A stretch of 64,000 nt of DNA from assembly GCA_025331435.1 (NCBI GenBank), contig JAIWNI010000002.1, positions 62,001 to 126,000 on the forward strand. The letters run 5' to 3'. The number at the start of each line of letters is the position of its first letter. Position 1 is the stretch's first letter. Both the position numbers and the translations under genes were made by a program. The notes under the pieces were generated by a model. That model searched no databases. It was not told the DNA's origin and saw only the letters and a program-made list of their open reading frames with translations. Shown piece by piece: positions 37,165 through 50,594 of this stretch. This stretch comes from Choanephora cucurbitarum. Taxonomy: Eukaryota; Mucoromycota; Mucoromycetes; Mucorales; Choanephoraceae.

Positions 37165-38190
37165 GGCTTGTTCCAAAATCAAGAAAAGATTCATTCAATT
37201 ATCTGAATGTGGCCATTTCTCACAGCTGTTTGTGATAGTAGACAGCTTGAATAATCGTATCAAGTTGATGCATATAGCATTGTTTACAGAAGAAGTCAAA
37301 TACAACGTCACTGTTAGACCCGAAAGCAACAAAGTAGTACTTGCTAGCTTTATAAATGAATCCGTGGAAGACTTATTACCCTCTGAGTACAATCAAAATA
37401 CCAACCTTATTGATGAATCGAGGCTTTCATCAGATCATCGATATCTTATCATGACTCGTCTTTTTGACCGGCGCAATGTTTACATCAAAGTGTGAAGCTT
37501 TTGAGTTAGAAGCTATGTCTATTCAGAGCTATTGGGTGTTGGCTTGGTTTTTTTCATCAAGCCTTTGATTGTACTACAACATGAGGACACAACTGCTGCA
37601 GCTGATCGCATTGTCAAAGCATATTGTCTCGCACACATAGGGCATGCGCCAAATCTGACTGTTGTATGCAATCCAATCAAGTTGAAGAGAAATGAAATCA
37701 ACTGCAGCGAAATCAAAAGAGTCCAGTCATTTTTCTCAGCTTGATCTTTCATTGAATTCTGGAAAGCAAGACGTAAACAAGACATCAGTCAGTCTCAAAG
37801 GGAAATCCTTTTCTGTCTGACTATGGAAGATGACAGTGAGTTCTTTCTTTGTTTCCTTCCATATGATTTGACTTGTGTCATCAGCATAAACTCAAGCTGT
37901 GTCGAAATCAGTCACTACTTTTCAGATGACAATGATCCATCAATCCAAGGCTACAGAGATATGATGGACAAGCATTGAGAAAGAATCGATGGATTTGTGT
38001 ATGAAAAGCAGTTTATACAGCCTCGAAGTTATCCTGAAATGAACAGTCTCAGACTAGATTACAAGCACAATGACCCTACTGAATTTATTCGGCTATTTCA
38101 AGACGTCCTAAACCACCATGTTATCTTGAGTTTACAATGTACCAATATCCATAGAAAGAGAGAGAAATACAAGAATACTATGTTTGGCTA
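37165..38190 (+). pseudogene. Decayed unidentified coding region
   Basis: Three open pieces in changing frames: about 37168-37495 (ECGHFSQLFVIVDSLNNRIK, YNVTVRPESNKVVLASFINE), about 37530-37744 (AYCLAHIGHAPNLTVVCNPI) and about 37797-38190 (ILFCLTMEDDSEFFLCFLPY, then PRSYPEMNSLRLDYKHNDPT) with an in-frame TGA at about 37977. Composition is protein-like throughout, so this was once coding, probably with introns. No family named. Confidence 0.4.
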
Positions 38191-38671
38191 GAACTAGAGA
38201 AACTTAGAGAGGAGTGGAACGTTATTTGTATGTATTAGGGGGGGAAGACGAAATGAGGAGAGTAGCAATTCAGCAAACATGAGATGTTCCGAAGAGACAG
38301 AGCATGGTCAGCGCACAATGTCCAGACAAGAAACCTATAAACGAACCGATACTACACTGATCAGGAGACGCTTCAATAACGTCAATACCACCCTCATCTC
38401 ATCCGATAATCACTATATATCTGAAAAGGCTTGTGAATCAGTACTTTACCAACGTACTTTAGTAGACAGCAAAATTAAGTACAGGCAGAAGCCATCTTTT
38501 TTTTTTCTGAGGGTATCATTGTAAGCAGTTGTTTTTGTTTAAGAAGTAAAGGATTGTCTAGTTACAACCCCCCCCCCTATTTTTAAGAGTTCTAAAAGTA
38601 TTTTTTATAGCGTTCTTGAGAGAATAGATGGACCAACATCCTATTATTTTCAGACGTCAAGTGGTACAGAT

Positions 38672-40155
38672 ATGCAAGCCAGGTTCGCATCTCATCCGAG
38701 AACAAGGCTACTGTTGCTGGAAATCATCAAAAAAAAACAAGATGTCAACATTCATCTAGTGAGTGATTGTGACCAAGATGCAAAAGAGAGTCAGCAGTGT
38801 TCTCGAAATCCTTTGGCGATTTTGATTGATGTAGATGACTTTGACCTGTACAAACTGCTTCCCAATAGAGTTCTTTTGGACTCTTTTGATATAAAAGGTG
38901 TGCTTATATCACATTGTAGTACTGAAGCAATAATAGAGCTTCAAAGGCAAGGCAAGAGAGGTAATCATAACAGCTGATGGCATGGAACTAGCATTACAAT
39001 TTCTTCTTTTTTTTGTTAGAATTAGCTCTAGAGACTACAGTTATCCCCCGATTTAGGGAACGGCTTCGGTTCCCTCACGACCGTTCCCTAAATCAATATC
39101 GTTCCTTATTTAAAATAAAGTACCGCTGGATAAGCTTTTATCCTGGTTGTGATAGCTTCGCACCATTGCTTTGATAGCACTCCGATGTCATTACTGTTGA
39201 AAGTGTTTGATACAAAGCATGCGATGCAATAAAATTATAGAAGATACACAATTTCTCGCATAGAAATCTCATATTAAAATCGTCATCAGAATAGTATTAT
39301 GGTCTCAAATTAAATTTGAACGTTTGATACAATATTCAACATGATATTGCGAAAAGTTATCGCTCTTATTTTATCGAGATTGTCTAAAACAGAGTAACGA
39401 AGATAATTTATAAAGTGTTTCTACGATATAATTGGCTCTCACAAGCGGCATATGAAATAAAATAAGGAACGGGTTGCCACAGGACCGTTCCCTATTCCTT
39501 AAAGCAATAATAAGGAACATTAAGCGGTAACGGAAGTTCGGTTCCCTTAAGACCGTTCCCTAAATCGAAATCGTTCCCTAAATTCCGTTCCCTAAATCGA
39601 GGGATGACTGTATCAATAGTTTTGACTATGTTTCAGCAGGCCAACACTTTTGGTAACCATTAGAGTCTTTGTTCTTCTTTTACGATCGTAGCGGCTATCA
39701 CAGCAAGAAGCTAGTTCAGAGCGATAGCGTCTTTCAAGCTATTTTTTGCAGTCGAAAAAGCAAACTATCATTCATCCAAGATAGCTCAGTCCTTTCATTC
39801 CTTATGGACCTACAAACAACATCTTCTCCTCAAAACAAAAGCCATATTCAACTATTCAGATGGATTGCTAGCCGGCGTTGATTTCTATAGACGACTTAGT
39901 TTGAGAATATGCGTTGTTCCTTCGACTTGCCTGAGTCATTATCCTAATGTTGATTTAGATCTGCATCAATTGTTGTTGTCTGGTAGATATAACTCTCAGT
40001 TCTCCTTCAGTAAAAGTAGAAAAGCAGTCGAAGAGTTGGATATATATACTGATACCACAGACTCTTCTGATCCTTCCGCAAATCCCAATGTTGCCTTTTC
40101 AGACGGTGCATCCAATGACTTTGTTGAATTCTTTAAATCCTTCGAGAGTGTCTAA
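38672..40155 (+). pseudogene. Decayed family gene split by the second MITE
   Basis: Left part 38672-38961 (LLLLEIIKKKQDVNIHLVSD, NPLAILIDVDDFDLYKLLPN) and, after an intron ending at about 39020, ELALET up to the TA at 39036. Right part from 39613: NSFDYVSAGQH, then RSGYHSKKLVQSDSVFQAIF, SVLSFLMDLQTTSSPQNKSH, LAGVDFYRRLSLRICVVPST, YPNVDLDLHQLL to the stop at 40155. The order recalls a repeated Mucorales family (IDVDxxDL, DRS, MDLxTTSSP, DLDIDL-like words). A stop (about 39657) and frame changes after it show decay independent of the MITE. Confidence 0.5.
39038..39610 (-). mobile_element. Non-autonomous pogo-like MITE, copy 2 (inverted)
   Basis: 573 bp, ends CAGTTATCCCCCGATTTAGG and (reverse complement) CAGTCATCCCTCGATTTAGG, flanked by TA at 39036-39037 and 39611-39612. 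Reverse complement of 24240-24744 over most of its length. Near its right end it has about 70 extra bases that repeat the subterminal GGTTCCC/CGTTCCC words. Inserted inside an exon of the decayed gene 38672-40155. Confidence 0.9.
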
Positions 40156-42535
40156 TTCTTTATCTATGGTATTTGGGATCCAGTCACTAGCGTTAATACT
40201 GCAGACAATGTGATTGCTGCTATTTTGGTAATAGCGTTTTCGTTCATTGTTCTGATGATCTTTTTTTGATATTGTGATGTAAGTCAGCTTGGTATCCTAG
40301 AGAACGGGGCTCAATGAATGTACATGTAGTGGTTTCATGTCGGCATCAATAGAGTAAATAATACCAAGGAAAGAGAGCATGGTCGGTGAAAGATAAGGCT
40401 TGCTTTAGTAGCAAAAGCCAGACCTTCCGTTCTAAACTTATACTGTAACTTGATTCTAGGCTTATTTATTATAGCAGTAGGTATACAAACGAATGCAAAG
40501 ACTGGTAAGCTAAATTGAGCGTTCTGTTTAGATGTAGTCATGGGGATTGAGCAATATTGGTGCTTTGAGTCAAACAATGTGTGCTTTAAACATATGCTTT
40601 ATGTGGCAACTGATAAAGAGATAGAGAATTAACAGAGAAGACTTCAAGAGGAAAGCAAGTACTTGATCCAACTCTATGATAGACTCTAACACCATGGCAA
40701 ACGATCACCTATTGTTAGACCCTTTTTCACAAATGACTATTGATTTTGTATCACATCAACATACAGTAACGGGTCAATTTAAGGTTATATAGTTTGAGGG
40801 CATGATGGCTTTAGATGTCTGCCAGTTTTTCCTGTCATAAAGACCACTAAAGTCATACTTGATTATGAAAGAGTAACTGAAAATCAAATACTCTTAAACA
40901 AAGTAGAGCAAACATGACTGTAGATTAGGTTAACTCAGCACAACCAGCTTGTAATATTGCTGCATGCAACGGCGGAATAACTTCGTGTTGGGCCTGTATA
41001 AATACAAGGTGTGATACAATAGTCTTCCATAACCTTTCTGCTATGACTCATTTCAGTCACAACTTAATGTTGCCAAGCTTGAACCTTACTAGGCTTGAGT
41101 TGTCATATATGCCTTTATCGTCCTATCCGCTTCAGTGAAAAGCAAATGAGATGTAAAAAAATTAGAGAGCGAGAAAGATTGAATGAAGAGATATCTAGTC
41201 AGTCAAATGAGAAAGGCCAACTAGTGAAAGAGGAAGAACATTGCTGAGATTGGATGTGTGCTATTCATGTCCGTCATGCATTGGCTAGGAATTATCCATT
41301 ACCTATGCTGGGAAAGTGGTACCATAAATGCTTATTACGATTATATTTGTGAAAGAAGAAGAAGAAATAAAGAGTGTTTGTATGCACTCAGACATAAGGA
41401 CAAACACAAAATCTTAGCTGGTCTGATTTAATTCATGCACATCTGCTGTATCTTCTTCGGGAAGTTCTTCTGGAGGTTCTTCTGAAGGTTCTTCTGAACT
41501 TCTATCTGGTGCTGATAATTTTGTTCCCACTATTTTTGCACATAATTCTTTAGTTCGTGGTGGTGGTAATCGTGGTGGTGATGGTCTTGGTGTTCTTGGC
41601 GCTTAAAATATCGCAAAATGCATTACCCAGCATATTCCAAACAAGACACAAGTCCTGTGTTATGTCGTTCTACTTAGTTTATATATTGACATACAACCCA
41701 TGTATTAAATAAAAGCCTCCCTTTGATTTTGTTTAACCCTCTTGACTTAGCAGATTATTTAATGATGGTGCTAGCGGAGATGATGGGTACATATCCTAAG
41801 CATAGACAGCGAGGGGGCGATGTGAATGACACAGTCGCTCATAACAGCAACAACAGCAGCAAAAGCAGCAAAAGCAACATTAGAGAGAGAAAGGTAGTGC
41901 CACATCAGGTGAAAGAGGCTTTCAAAGGTGCAGATTTAAGCGGAGAGGTAGAATCCCATTATGATTTTTTGTGATCCAACTTGTCCTGCTTTATTTATCT
42001 ACGTTGGCTCTCCAAAGCCAAGAATTGAGATCATCTCTTTGTTTTCATCACAGTCAATAATAAATGTATAAGGCATTGTAGATCAACAGCAACCCTTCAA
42101 GTGCGCAACTGTTCTTCAACATTGGTTGATGAGAGAAGAGGTAGTGAATTTATAAGTGTTTAGATCAGAGAAACTACTCAAGAGAAAGGCATGCTGTTAT
42201 TTGCTTTTTATCAGACATTTAACTTTGATCACCTTTATTTGCTCGAGTTACTTACTGCCCATGAAGAATAAAATCGTATCATGCAAAGCATAAATACCCA
42301 CTAGCAGATGTGGGTATCAGCGCTACCTCTTCCCCCTGATACAGAACTATCTGGCTTCAGTGCTTTTGATCATTTGGTTGCAGCTAGACAACACTTTGAC
42401 TAGACACTCTCCTGAAATGCTCAACTTTAACCAATCTTCTCTTCCTCTATGAATGATGCTCTCAAAAAAAAAAAGAGCTGATTGAACTATGTCTACCCAT
42501 GACCTCACATAGATTATCAAATATCCTAACTCTTT
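40156..42535. other. Accessory DNA; one possible Ser/Gly-rich C-terminal exon
   Basis: No gene can be supported across 2.4 kb. At 41430-41606 a frame reads SSSGSSSGGSSEGSSELLSG, then FVPTIFAHNSLVRGGGNRGG and a stop; it contains a GGTTCTTCTGAA direct repeat and could be the end of a lost wall protein. A plus ORF at 41723-41974 has AGC/AAC-rich codons only. The rest is AT-rich. Confidence 0.35.
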
Positions 42536-43990
42536 CTATTGCCTAAAAGCGAAACAGACACTAGACAATAACAGGAGAATACTGTCTTGAAACGAACTTA
42601 ATCCTTTTCGACAAGCCTTCTTCGGCGCTTGGACATCTTGAGATACTATGTTTATTCTGTCAATACTGTCCTTTTCGCTTCTCTCCTGTTGATTGGAATC
42701 ACTCAAGGTCGGGTTAAACGTATCAACAAGGCTACCGATACCTAGCATAGCCAATGTGAAATTGCTGCTAGGCAATTGGAGTGGATGAGATATCAAATAG
42801 ATGATACGATGCCAAGCATAATGAGCAAACTCGTTCGACAATCTTGATCTCACATTGAGTCCGCTCACAGACACGCCTTCAACCTTCTCTTGTTATCCAT
42901 ACACTAATTGCTGAACATATTCTGTGAGAGCCAATGAAGTTGCATTCCATTGTTGAATAGTCTTGGAGAGATGAATCCATAGACTAAAGCAACTCTTAAG
43001 GATATCCCACATATCGACATCCATTATGTTTGATCGAAGCCATAACTCAAACAAGACCTGAAGCAAGCTCCTCAAGTAAACAATCAGTGATACTCAACAT
43101 GACCTTGAAGCATGACAGCCCAAGTATCTGTGAACATCTCAAGAGTTCTGCCTGCCATAGCAAACACATGAAGCGATTTCTTACAAAGACCAATATGTCG
43201 CTGAACTAGCTGAGCCAATGTCTCCTCAAGTGCTGTATGAGGGTGTAGATGAATTTCCACTGGTATTTGAAGATGTACTGGGAATAGCGGTAGAAACTCT
43301 CGTCATTGCATTTGTATTTGAGGTAGGCGTAGATGTGCTTGTGAGAGGATTGAAGGTGATAGGCACGATACCGCCATGCGCGCTTACGGGTAGCATGTTG
43401 ATATGAAAAGATCCGCTTGTTTTGGGAGGTAACAGATGCGATTTATCGTGACTGAGGCTTGTGTTATGCGTCGTGGTATGTATGGTGGTATAGTTGCTGT
43501 TAGAACTGTTTCGAACAATGCGAGGCTGAAACAAAAGTGAGAATTGATGGAAGGCAATCTGATAAAAGTCTTGTTCCAAGCCTTCCTGCGTAACAGCTGC
43601 AGGACGCGCTTGAGTCTCAAATAGCCAACGAGAACAGATATCAACAGCGTCGCTTGTGGTGGACATGTCTTCTAATGGTAAGTTGAATCCCTGCCCTATC
43701 ACCTCCATAAACCATTTGATATGAGCTGGTGAAGAAAAGATGGAAGGATCGGGTAAATGTTTTCCTGATGGCGGATGTAGGCAAGTAGTGATCTCTGATG
43801 TTAGTACTCTTCGTATAGGCAGTGGAAGTGAACCAAGAATATTGGTCTCTAAACACAAAAATAAAGCATTAGGGATGATGGATAGACAAGTAACTCAACT
43901 AAGCATTTACATGTATCATGCTGTAATAAACGAAGCTGTGCTATCCAATCCAGAAACGTAAAGAAAGAAACCAAGGTATTTTGTTGTCAG
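42536..43990 (-). pseudogene. 5' fragment of a RalGAP/tuberin-like GTPase-activating protein gene
   Basis: Minus-strand pieces in order: FLDWIAQLRLLQHD (about 43950), ETNILGSLPLPIRRVLTSEI, AHIKWFMEVIGQGFNLPLED, DICSRWLFE, QRHIGLCKKSLHVFAMAGRT, VLFELWLRSNIMDVDMWDIL, WIHLSKTIQQWNATSLALTE, FAHYAWHRIIYLISHPLQLP. I recall this order from the N-terminal half of fungal RalGAP-beta-like proteins, which end in a Rap/Ran-GAP domain. Here the frame changes near 43230, 43100 and 43075, and nothing resembling the GAP domain follows. A dead, 3'-truncated copy; a working gene is presumably elsewhere. Confidence 0.7.
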
Positions 43991-44935
43991 GTCCGTCTGC
44001 GTTGTAAGATTGTGAGAGAGTATATGCTGTTCAAAGCAAGAGAAAGTAAGAGAAAGAAAAAAAGAAATGCAAATGAGTTTGAATAGTTCACTGGAGTTTT
44101 AAATAAATAAGGTACAACACAATTGTATCTAGAGACTAAGAGAAAGCAAGTGCTTGTTGCGTGTATGTTGGGTTGGTTTCAAATGTATAAAAGCAACAGC
44201 TATTCCAACAACAGATGATGTGGTTTTTGTTCAAGAGGAAAAAAAAAGGAATAGAAAAGAGCTTCTACATGTTATAGGGAAGCTGTATCAAAAATCTAAG
44301 CATAATAGTCCTTGCCCAAATACCAAAAAAATAAAATAAAAACCAAAGATGCAAAAGTACACTAACAGTAAATGAATAGCATAGACTAATTGGTAATAAA
44401 GGACTTTATTTTTCTTTTATATGCTTTGAAGAAAAAAGGTAGTTTATTAAATAATAGTAAACACACAAGTGAGAAAGACATGAAGTTATGACAAATATAT
44501 GTATTTATTTATTTTTGTTTCTTGATACAAAGCTTTATAGAAGTAGATGAGCCTTTGGGAGTTTTTTTTTTCTTTGGTCAAACTACTACTACCCCCCTCC
44601 CCAAGATCTAAAGAGTCCCAATAATCCAAACAGTCCCAATGACCCCGACCGCCTACCTTGAACAGGACAAGAACCGCACAGCAATCACCCCCACCGCAGA
44701 GAATGCTCTGACGAACAACCTACTACTACCGAATCCCCCCACATACCAAGCCTTCCGCATGGCGATTCTGTTTCCCCCCAGTCCCGCAGTATCTCCAGAA
44801 GCATAAGCACGGAAAAATCATAAAAAGTAGGCTTCAGAAGAAGACCATTGTGTCAGTCCTGGTAAACCAAGACAACAGAGAAACAATATATAGAGGTACC
44901 AAACGAGTAGACTGGCCAAACCAGTGAGAAATAAC

Positions 44936-45052
44936 AGTATGTGGATACTATATAAAAAAAAAATAGTATGTGCATATACTATATGAATAATATGTGCATA
45001 TACTAAATGAATAGTATGTGCACATACTATATGAATAGTATATGTGAGAAGG
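44936..45052. repeat. Palindromic minisatellite, about 26 bp unit
   Basis: Four to five imperfect units built on ATAGTATGTGCATATACTAT; each unit is itself close to a palindrome, so the array can fold into hairpins. Confidence 0.8.
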
Positions 45053-45789
45053 GGAGCTTTCGACTTACACCACAAAGTGTCTAACAAGAAAGTGAGTACT
45101 TTGGAGATCAACCAGAGGCATCCAACTTGATATGAGAGAGACCCGCGTTCGTAGGCGCCGCCAGAGACATCCCCCTTGGTAGAGGCAATCGCCGATTGGT
45201 TCAAGCCTGCCAAGATAGGACGACCAGAGTCACCAGGACCGCCAGGATTACCAGGACCCTAACGTCTTGAGGTTGCAACCTTCCCTTTTGTTTGCTTCTT
45301 GTGGGGAAGGCGCGTGGGAGGCAAGTGGAAGGCAAGTGGGCTTTGGTTTTGACGCTTTGTTAGAAAGTTGCCCACTTGCCAGGGCTGAAAGGATTTCTTC
45401 TTTTTTTTTCTTGTGACAAACATTTTTGCTTTGGTTGTTGAAATGCTTTGCTTGTGTTTGTGCTTGCTACCGTAGCATGAGTACTTGTTGAACACCACAA
45501 CGTTCTTGTAGTAGACCAGTCTTGATTACAGTAAATGGTGGCCTAGACGCGCTTACTTGAAATGAGGCTTGCAAACCATGACAGGACAGATTCTTGACTA
45601 CTTTAATCGTTGGCTAACCAGAGTAAGAGGTTTTTCCAGGTAAGATGAGGCAGTCTTGCACCAAGTAAGTGTTGTTTCTTGTTGGCTCATACCTATACGA
45701 ACAAGAAAAAAAAAGTCAATCAAATGAACAAAGTCAAAAGCTTATCAGTACTTACTTTAACATAGACGTGTTTCCTGACTTGAGTTCTT

Positions 45790-45955
45790 GACATTTTTTT
45801 TCTTTTAACCAGAGTCTTTGACTATTTTTTGGCTTGAGTTTTTGACTTTTTTTTTTCTGAGAGTTCTTGACATTTTTTTTTTCTGAGAGTTCTTGACATT
45901 TTTTTTCTGAGAGTTTTTGACCAGAGTTTTTGACCAGAGTTTTTGACTTGTTGTT
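45790..45955. repeat. Minisatellite of TTTTCTGAGAGTTCTTGACA units
   Basis: Repeated units of about 20-30 bp made of a T run, CTGAGAG or CCAGAG, and TTCTTGAC/TTTTTGAC. At least seven imperfect units. Non-coding. Confidence 0.8.
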
Positions 45956-48900
45956 CTGGTTTGTGTATGAAAATAAGATAGACTGAAAGAGAGATAAAGA
46001 AGAGAAGAAAAAAAAAAGAGAAAAGGAGCATGAGAAAAACTCACGTACTTAAGAAAAAAAAAAAGATAGGGGTATTGATTAGTTGATCAAAGGAAAAGAC
46101 TGATCCCATGGTGATTTCAGCTGACTTGTGTCACCATGATTCCTTCTTTTACCTTCACCTCTCTAAAAACTATTTTCTTTCATTTTGTATGAATCCTATA
46201 TTCTTTGTCGTTTTGTAGAAGGTGTAAACTGTGTATTCTATATGGCAACTGCTAGAATCTTTGGCGGCCACACTCCACCTCAGTTTACTAACTCGTCTCT
46301 CCCCCCCAACCGCGGCACTATCGCCTAAAAAGGTATCTCTCAAAGGGTCTCTAAGGATCGTTTGTTGGTATTATTACATAAGGATTACACTTTACTGACA
46401 TTAAAAAAGAATACTACTGCTTTCTATACCCTTGAACCTCTTTTCTACCTACTAGAAACTTTATCCTCAGGCAATTCAGTTCTGGACATGCGCTCGAATT
46501 TACTCCTGTGTCTACAAAGTGATAAAGTACATCTACTATTGCTAAAGATAAATAACTATTCGATTTTTCTAGAATTGGTCATTTATTGTTTAGATCCCAT
46601 GAAAATTGATTTTTCATGTGATTTGCTTTTCACTTTTAAAGCTCCATGTTATCTGTTGCCTAGACCCGATTTCAATACTATCGCCTATCTCTCTCTCCTT
46701 TTTAGTACAGCGATTTTTTTTTCTTTTGCAATATAGATAGTACAAAGATAAAACTCTATTATGATTTTAGGTTTACAATACCCATTATACTTTCCTTTTA
46801 TATCAAAGTGGGCAAACACATGAACTGCATGCCGTATGCATTATGATGCAGATACATGATAATGAACGGTCTTGTATCATATCTGACTCTCTTCACCTCG
46901 ATAGTTCTATTTTTTTTTCTTTTTTTAGGGAAAAATACTGAATTCTGATTGGCTCAAGAAACAGGACCCAGCAAAAAAAAAATATGGATACTGCTTTTGA
47001 ATGGTTTATGCTGATTTATTGTTCATGAATACAATGAAAATAGCGTCCTTACCATGCCAATTCTATGATTGCTGGTTATTAAAGAAAGCAAAAGATCAAA
47101 GATAAAATAGTGGTGTCGATATGAAAAAGAAGTAACAAGATGATTGACATTTGACAGCTGCATTCATAAAAAAAAAAAAAAAAGAGTGTGCCTAAAAAAA
47201 AGCGTGTTTTGATTTTTGGAGAAATCCAAGATTGGCAAAGAAAAAAAAGTTTACACTTTTTACAACAAAAAAAAAAAAGAAGAGCGATTTTCGCATCGCG
47301 CCTTTTTTTTTTTTTCCTCATGCAAAGAGCGTGTCTTTTTTCTTTTAGAAAGAAAAAAAAAGGCCAAAGATCGGTTACCTTTTTTTTTTCTGACTACTCA
47401 AGATAAAGGGAAATAAAAAGTGATGATAATCATAAAGTTAACTGACTATCAAACAAATGTCTGAAAGTTAAAGAGGAGGAGTTTGGCTGTCAAAATAAAG
47501 TTGGCATTAATATACATTCCCTCTGCTTTCTTTTTTCTTTTTCCTTTACATCAAGCATACACTAGAACAAGATAATGATGCTAAACTCTGATTGGATAAC
47601 TACTTTAGCCTTTTTTTTTTTGGTATTTATAACATGCGCGTTAAAATCTTTTTTTTTTCTTTTCTTTTCTTTACACAAAAAAAAAAGAATCAATTCATTT
47701 CTTGGCAAAGCATCACTTCAATCATATCAAAAGCAAGTATCCAAACACTCTTCTTTAACCGAAACGTTACTCACCATACTTCTTTTCTTTAGTCTAGATT
47801 CTTCCAAGCTTACCAATACATCCATTGTGAATGCGCCTACTTACTGTGTCTTTCAAGTCAAATCTCTTCTACTTTGGTTGTCTCCTATGAACTTGTACAG
47901 GTTGAGAACAAAGGCTGATGCTGCCTTTCACACTCCAATAGAGGCGAATTACTTGTCATAGGCTAGTCCCTTCTTCAGACGACTCCTCTGTTATCGATAG
48001 ACCAGGAAGTACTCATAGTAAGGAAAGGCAAACAAGCGCCCTGGTCTGATAGCAATCCATGTGTGAGTACTTTGGGGTTGTGGATAGGGAAGTAGGTGCA
48101 GACATACTTGTACAATTCCCGTTAGCTGACTGATAAGTGTTTACCAGGAAGTGAGAAAGTGCGAACAGAACTAAGCTTATTTTTTTCTTTTAACAAGGAA
48201 AAAAGGCTTATCCTCTGCGTTCTCCTCCTTGTCTTGTCTGCCATGTGTTTCCGCTACTGATGAACATCTCAAACTCTGTCTAGAACTTTCTATTTCTCGG
48301 TCCATGGCTATCTCTACTGCGTCTCTACAAGCTATTTTTACTGCGTCTCTATCCAAGCTGCCTCTATTGTCTCTATCCAAGCTGCCTTTATTGTCTCTAT
48401 AAAAGCTACTTCTCTTGCCTACTGTTTCTGTTACTATTATGCCCAGCTACTATTACTATATTATTCTCTTATAACTGTATCCATTAATCACTTATTCTTA
48501 TTGTGTCTATATCAATCATTTCATTTAAACTGTCACTATCTTCATTACTTGCCTAAACAAATAAATCGACTTCTTGCTGGCATTAAACCCTTACACAAAA
48601 ATAAGCCTTTGACTTTATTCAAACTAAACAATGAAACCAGAGAATGGTAAAATAGTGACCTTTGAGATGCTACATATCATATCAACCTCATTCCTTTTGA
48701 TCTACATAAACCAAAGCATCCATAGTTATCTTTTTGCTTAGACACGTACTTCAAAATGCTCACAACTCGGAAAAAAACTTATCATCTCAACAACAGTCAT
48801 GGCTTGCAAAATAAGCAACTAATTATCACCAATCTTAAACATCAAAAAAAAGATGAAATTCATCACTTTTGAACACCTAAAAATAAGCTTCTATCTCTCA

Positions 48901-50594
48901 CTCTGTTTTTTTTCCATCATCAATTGTAATACAAACGAGTGTTTCTTGTATTGTCCCAAATGCCTGTATCAGCAGTAAAGTCTATTTTATTCATGCATTT
49001 TGACAGATAAACTCCTCTTTAATAAAGAGGGAAAAAATCAGAATAAAATAAACGAAAGTGATACAATGTCAATGATAACTTACCCCGCTGCTTTTGGTTT
49101 CAGAACATGATCTTCTTAAGGAATAGGTTCAAAGCAATGACACTTTAAGCCATATAAGCTTTGGCTTATTTCTTGTTTTATTTTTAGGCATGCGAGTATC
49201 TCATCTAGCTATGGTTGGAATGCACTCATTAGATAAACTCTTGCTTTTCAATGTAAACATATTACTACTCTGTTAGCTCAAATATGTTATTTTTGAAGCA
49301 ATTCTGTAACTAAAGCCTTTCTTTGTCTTCATAACTGAAAAAAAAACCATAAACATGTTGCAGAGAAAGAAGCTCAATAAATATGTTATTGATCATTTGT
49401 TGACTGTGCAGACACAGCTCATCAAGATCTTTTTGCTACCATTACACATATAGAAATCACATCATGGACAATAACAAATTACTAGTGTTTGCAGAAACTT
49501 TTATTCACTGTGAGGCAATGAGGAGTTAGAGTAGACTTTTGCGGAAAGGGACAACAGTTTGCTTGGCTGCCTTGTAAACTCTCAAGGCGATTTGTGCTTC
49601 CTTATGGTAAAGTCAGAAGGGTACATTACCACCAGAAAGTCATTGCAAAATAGACTACAGACAAGAAATTACACTGTGGAATAGGTACGATTCAATAAAA
49701 GGAATGATTGGCACTGATAAACTTTTTTTTTAATGCAATAAGGTTTTTACACCAACTTTGTCTATGTGCAACAAGTCAAAAAAAGATTGAGTGATTTGTG
49801 GTAGACCTCTTCTTTCTTTTTGTTTTTGTCTTTCTAATAAAAAAAAAAAGAGAAAAAAGATAACAGAACCTGACTTAGGCCCAGAGGCTTTGATAGACAC
49901 CACATCAATAGCTATGGAGATACCCTCACTTCCTTACATTTAAGAAAATCTTGGCCGAGAATGGACTGTTTCGTCTGGATTCAGAGAAAAAAGCAACAGA
50001 AGAGCGGCCAGAAAAAAGAGGCTAGATATTTGTCCTAGCAAAAAAAAACATATATATATATATATATATCCAGTATTTTGTGAGGATTATGGTGAAACAA
50101 CTACTCTGATGCTAGATATATCTACCAAAGAAAATATAGATGGCTTATGTTATAAGACGCTATCACGACAGCAATTCAGCAGAGTATAGTGTAATAGACA
50201 ACGCATACCTAGGCTATTCTAGCTATGATGGGGCCACTTTCAGTCTCACTGTTCTTAGCCTGGATGAAATCCATTCAAGCCTTCCCTAGTTTCATTACAC
50301 TACAGATATCACCAGTATGTTCGTAAAGGCAAGAGATTAACATTAAACACAAGTACGATGCCCTTTACAAGATGGAGAGAGACAGAACAGTCAAACGAAT
50401 CAAGCTTACAGGAGAGGTAACTGATGTTTCAGGCTATGGTGCGTCTTTTGATGATGGCGAATTTGCGATGATCAATCTGGAATGGATATATGTATTTAGC
50501 TCAGGTTATATTATGCTGAGGCGATTCTTCTTGGGTCTAGGAATTGCAAAGTATATTGGTTTTAATACTACTGTAAGCAATTTGAAGTCTCAGC

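Larger units (their letters stand above)
43991..50594. other. Gene-poor repeat-rich region
   Basis: 6.6 kb with no gene I can defend. Short ORFs (44154, 44818 minus, 46362, 47575, 50372) lie in low-complexity or AT-rich DNA. On the minus strand at about 45180-45256 a collagen-like run reads GPGNPGGPGDSGRP just upstream of the 44818-45213 ORF. Imperfect repeats of TCTCTATCCAAGCTGCC occur at 48310-48400. Long A and T runs are frequent (47170-47390). A TATATA run lies at 50051-50069. Confidence 0.45.
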
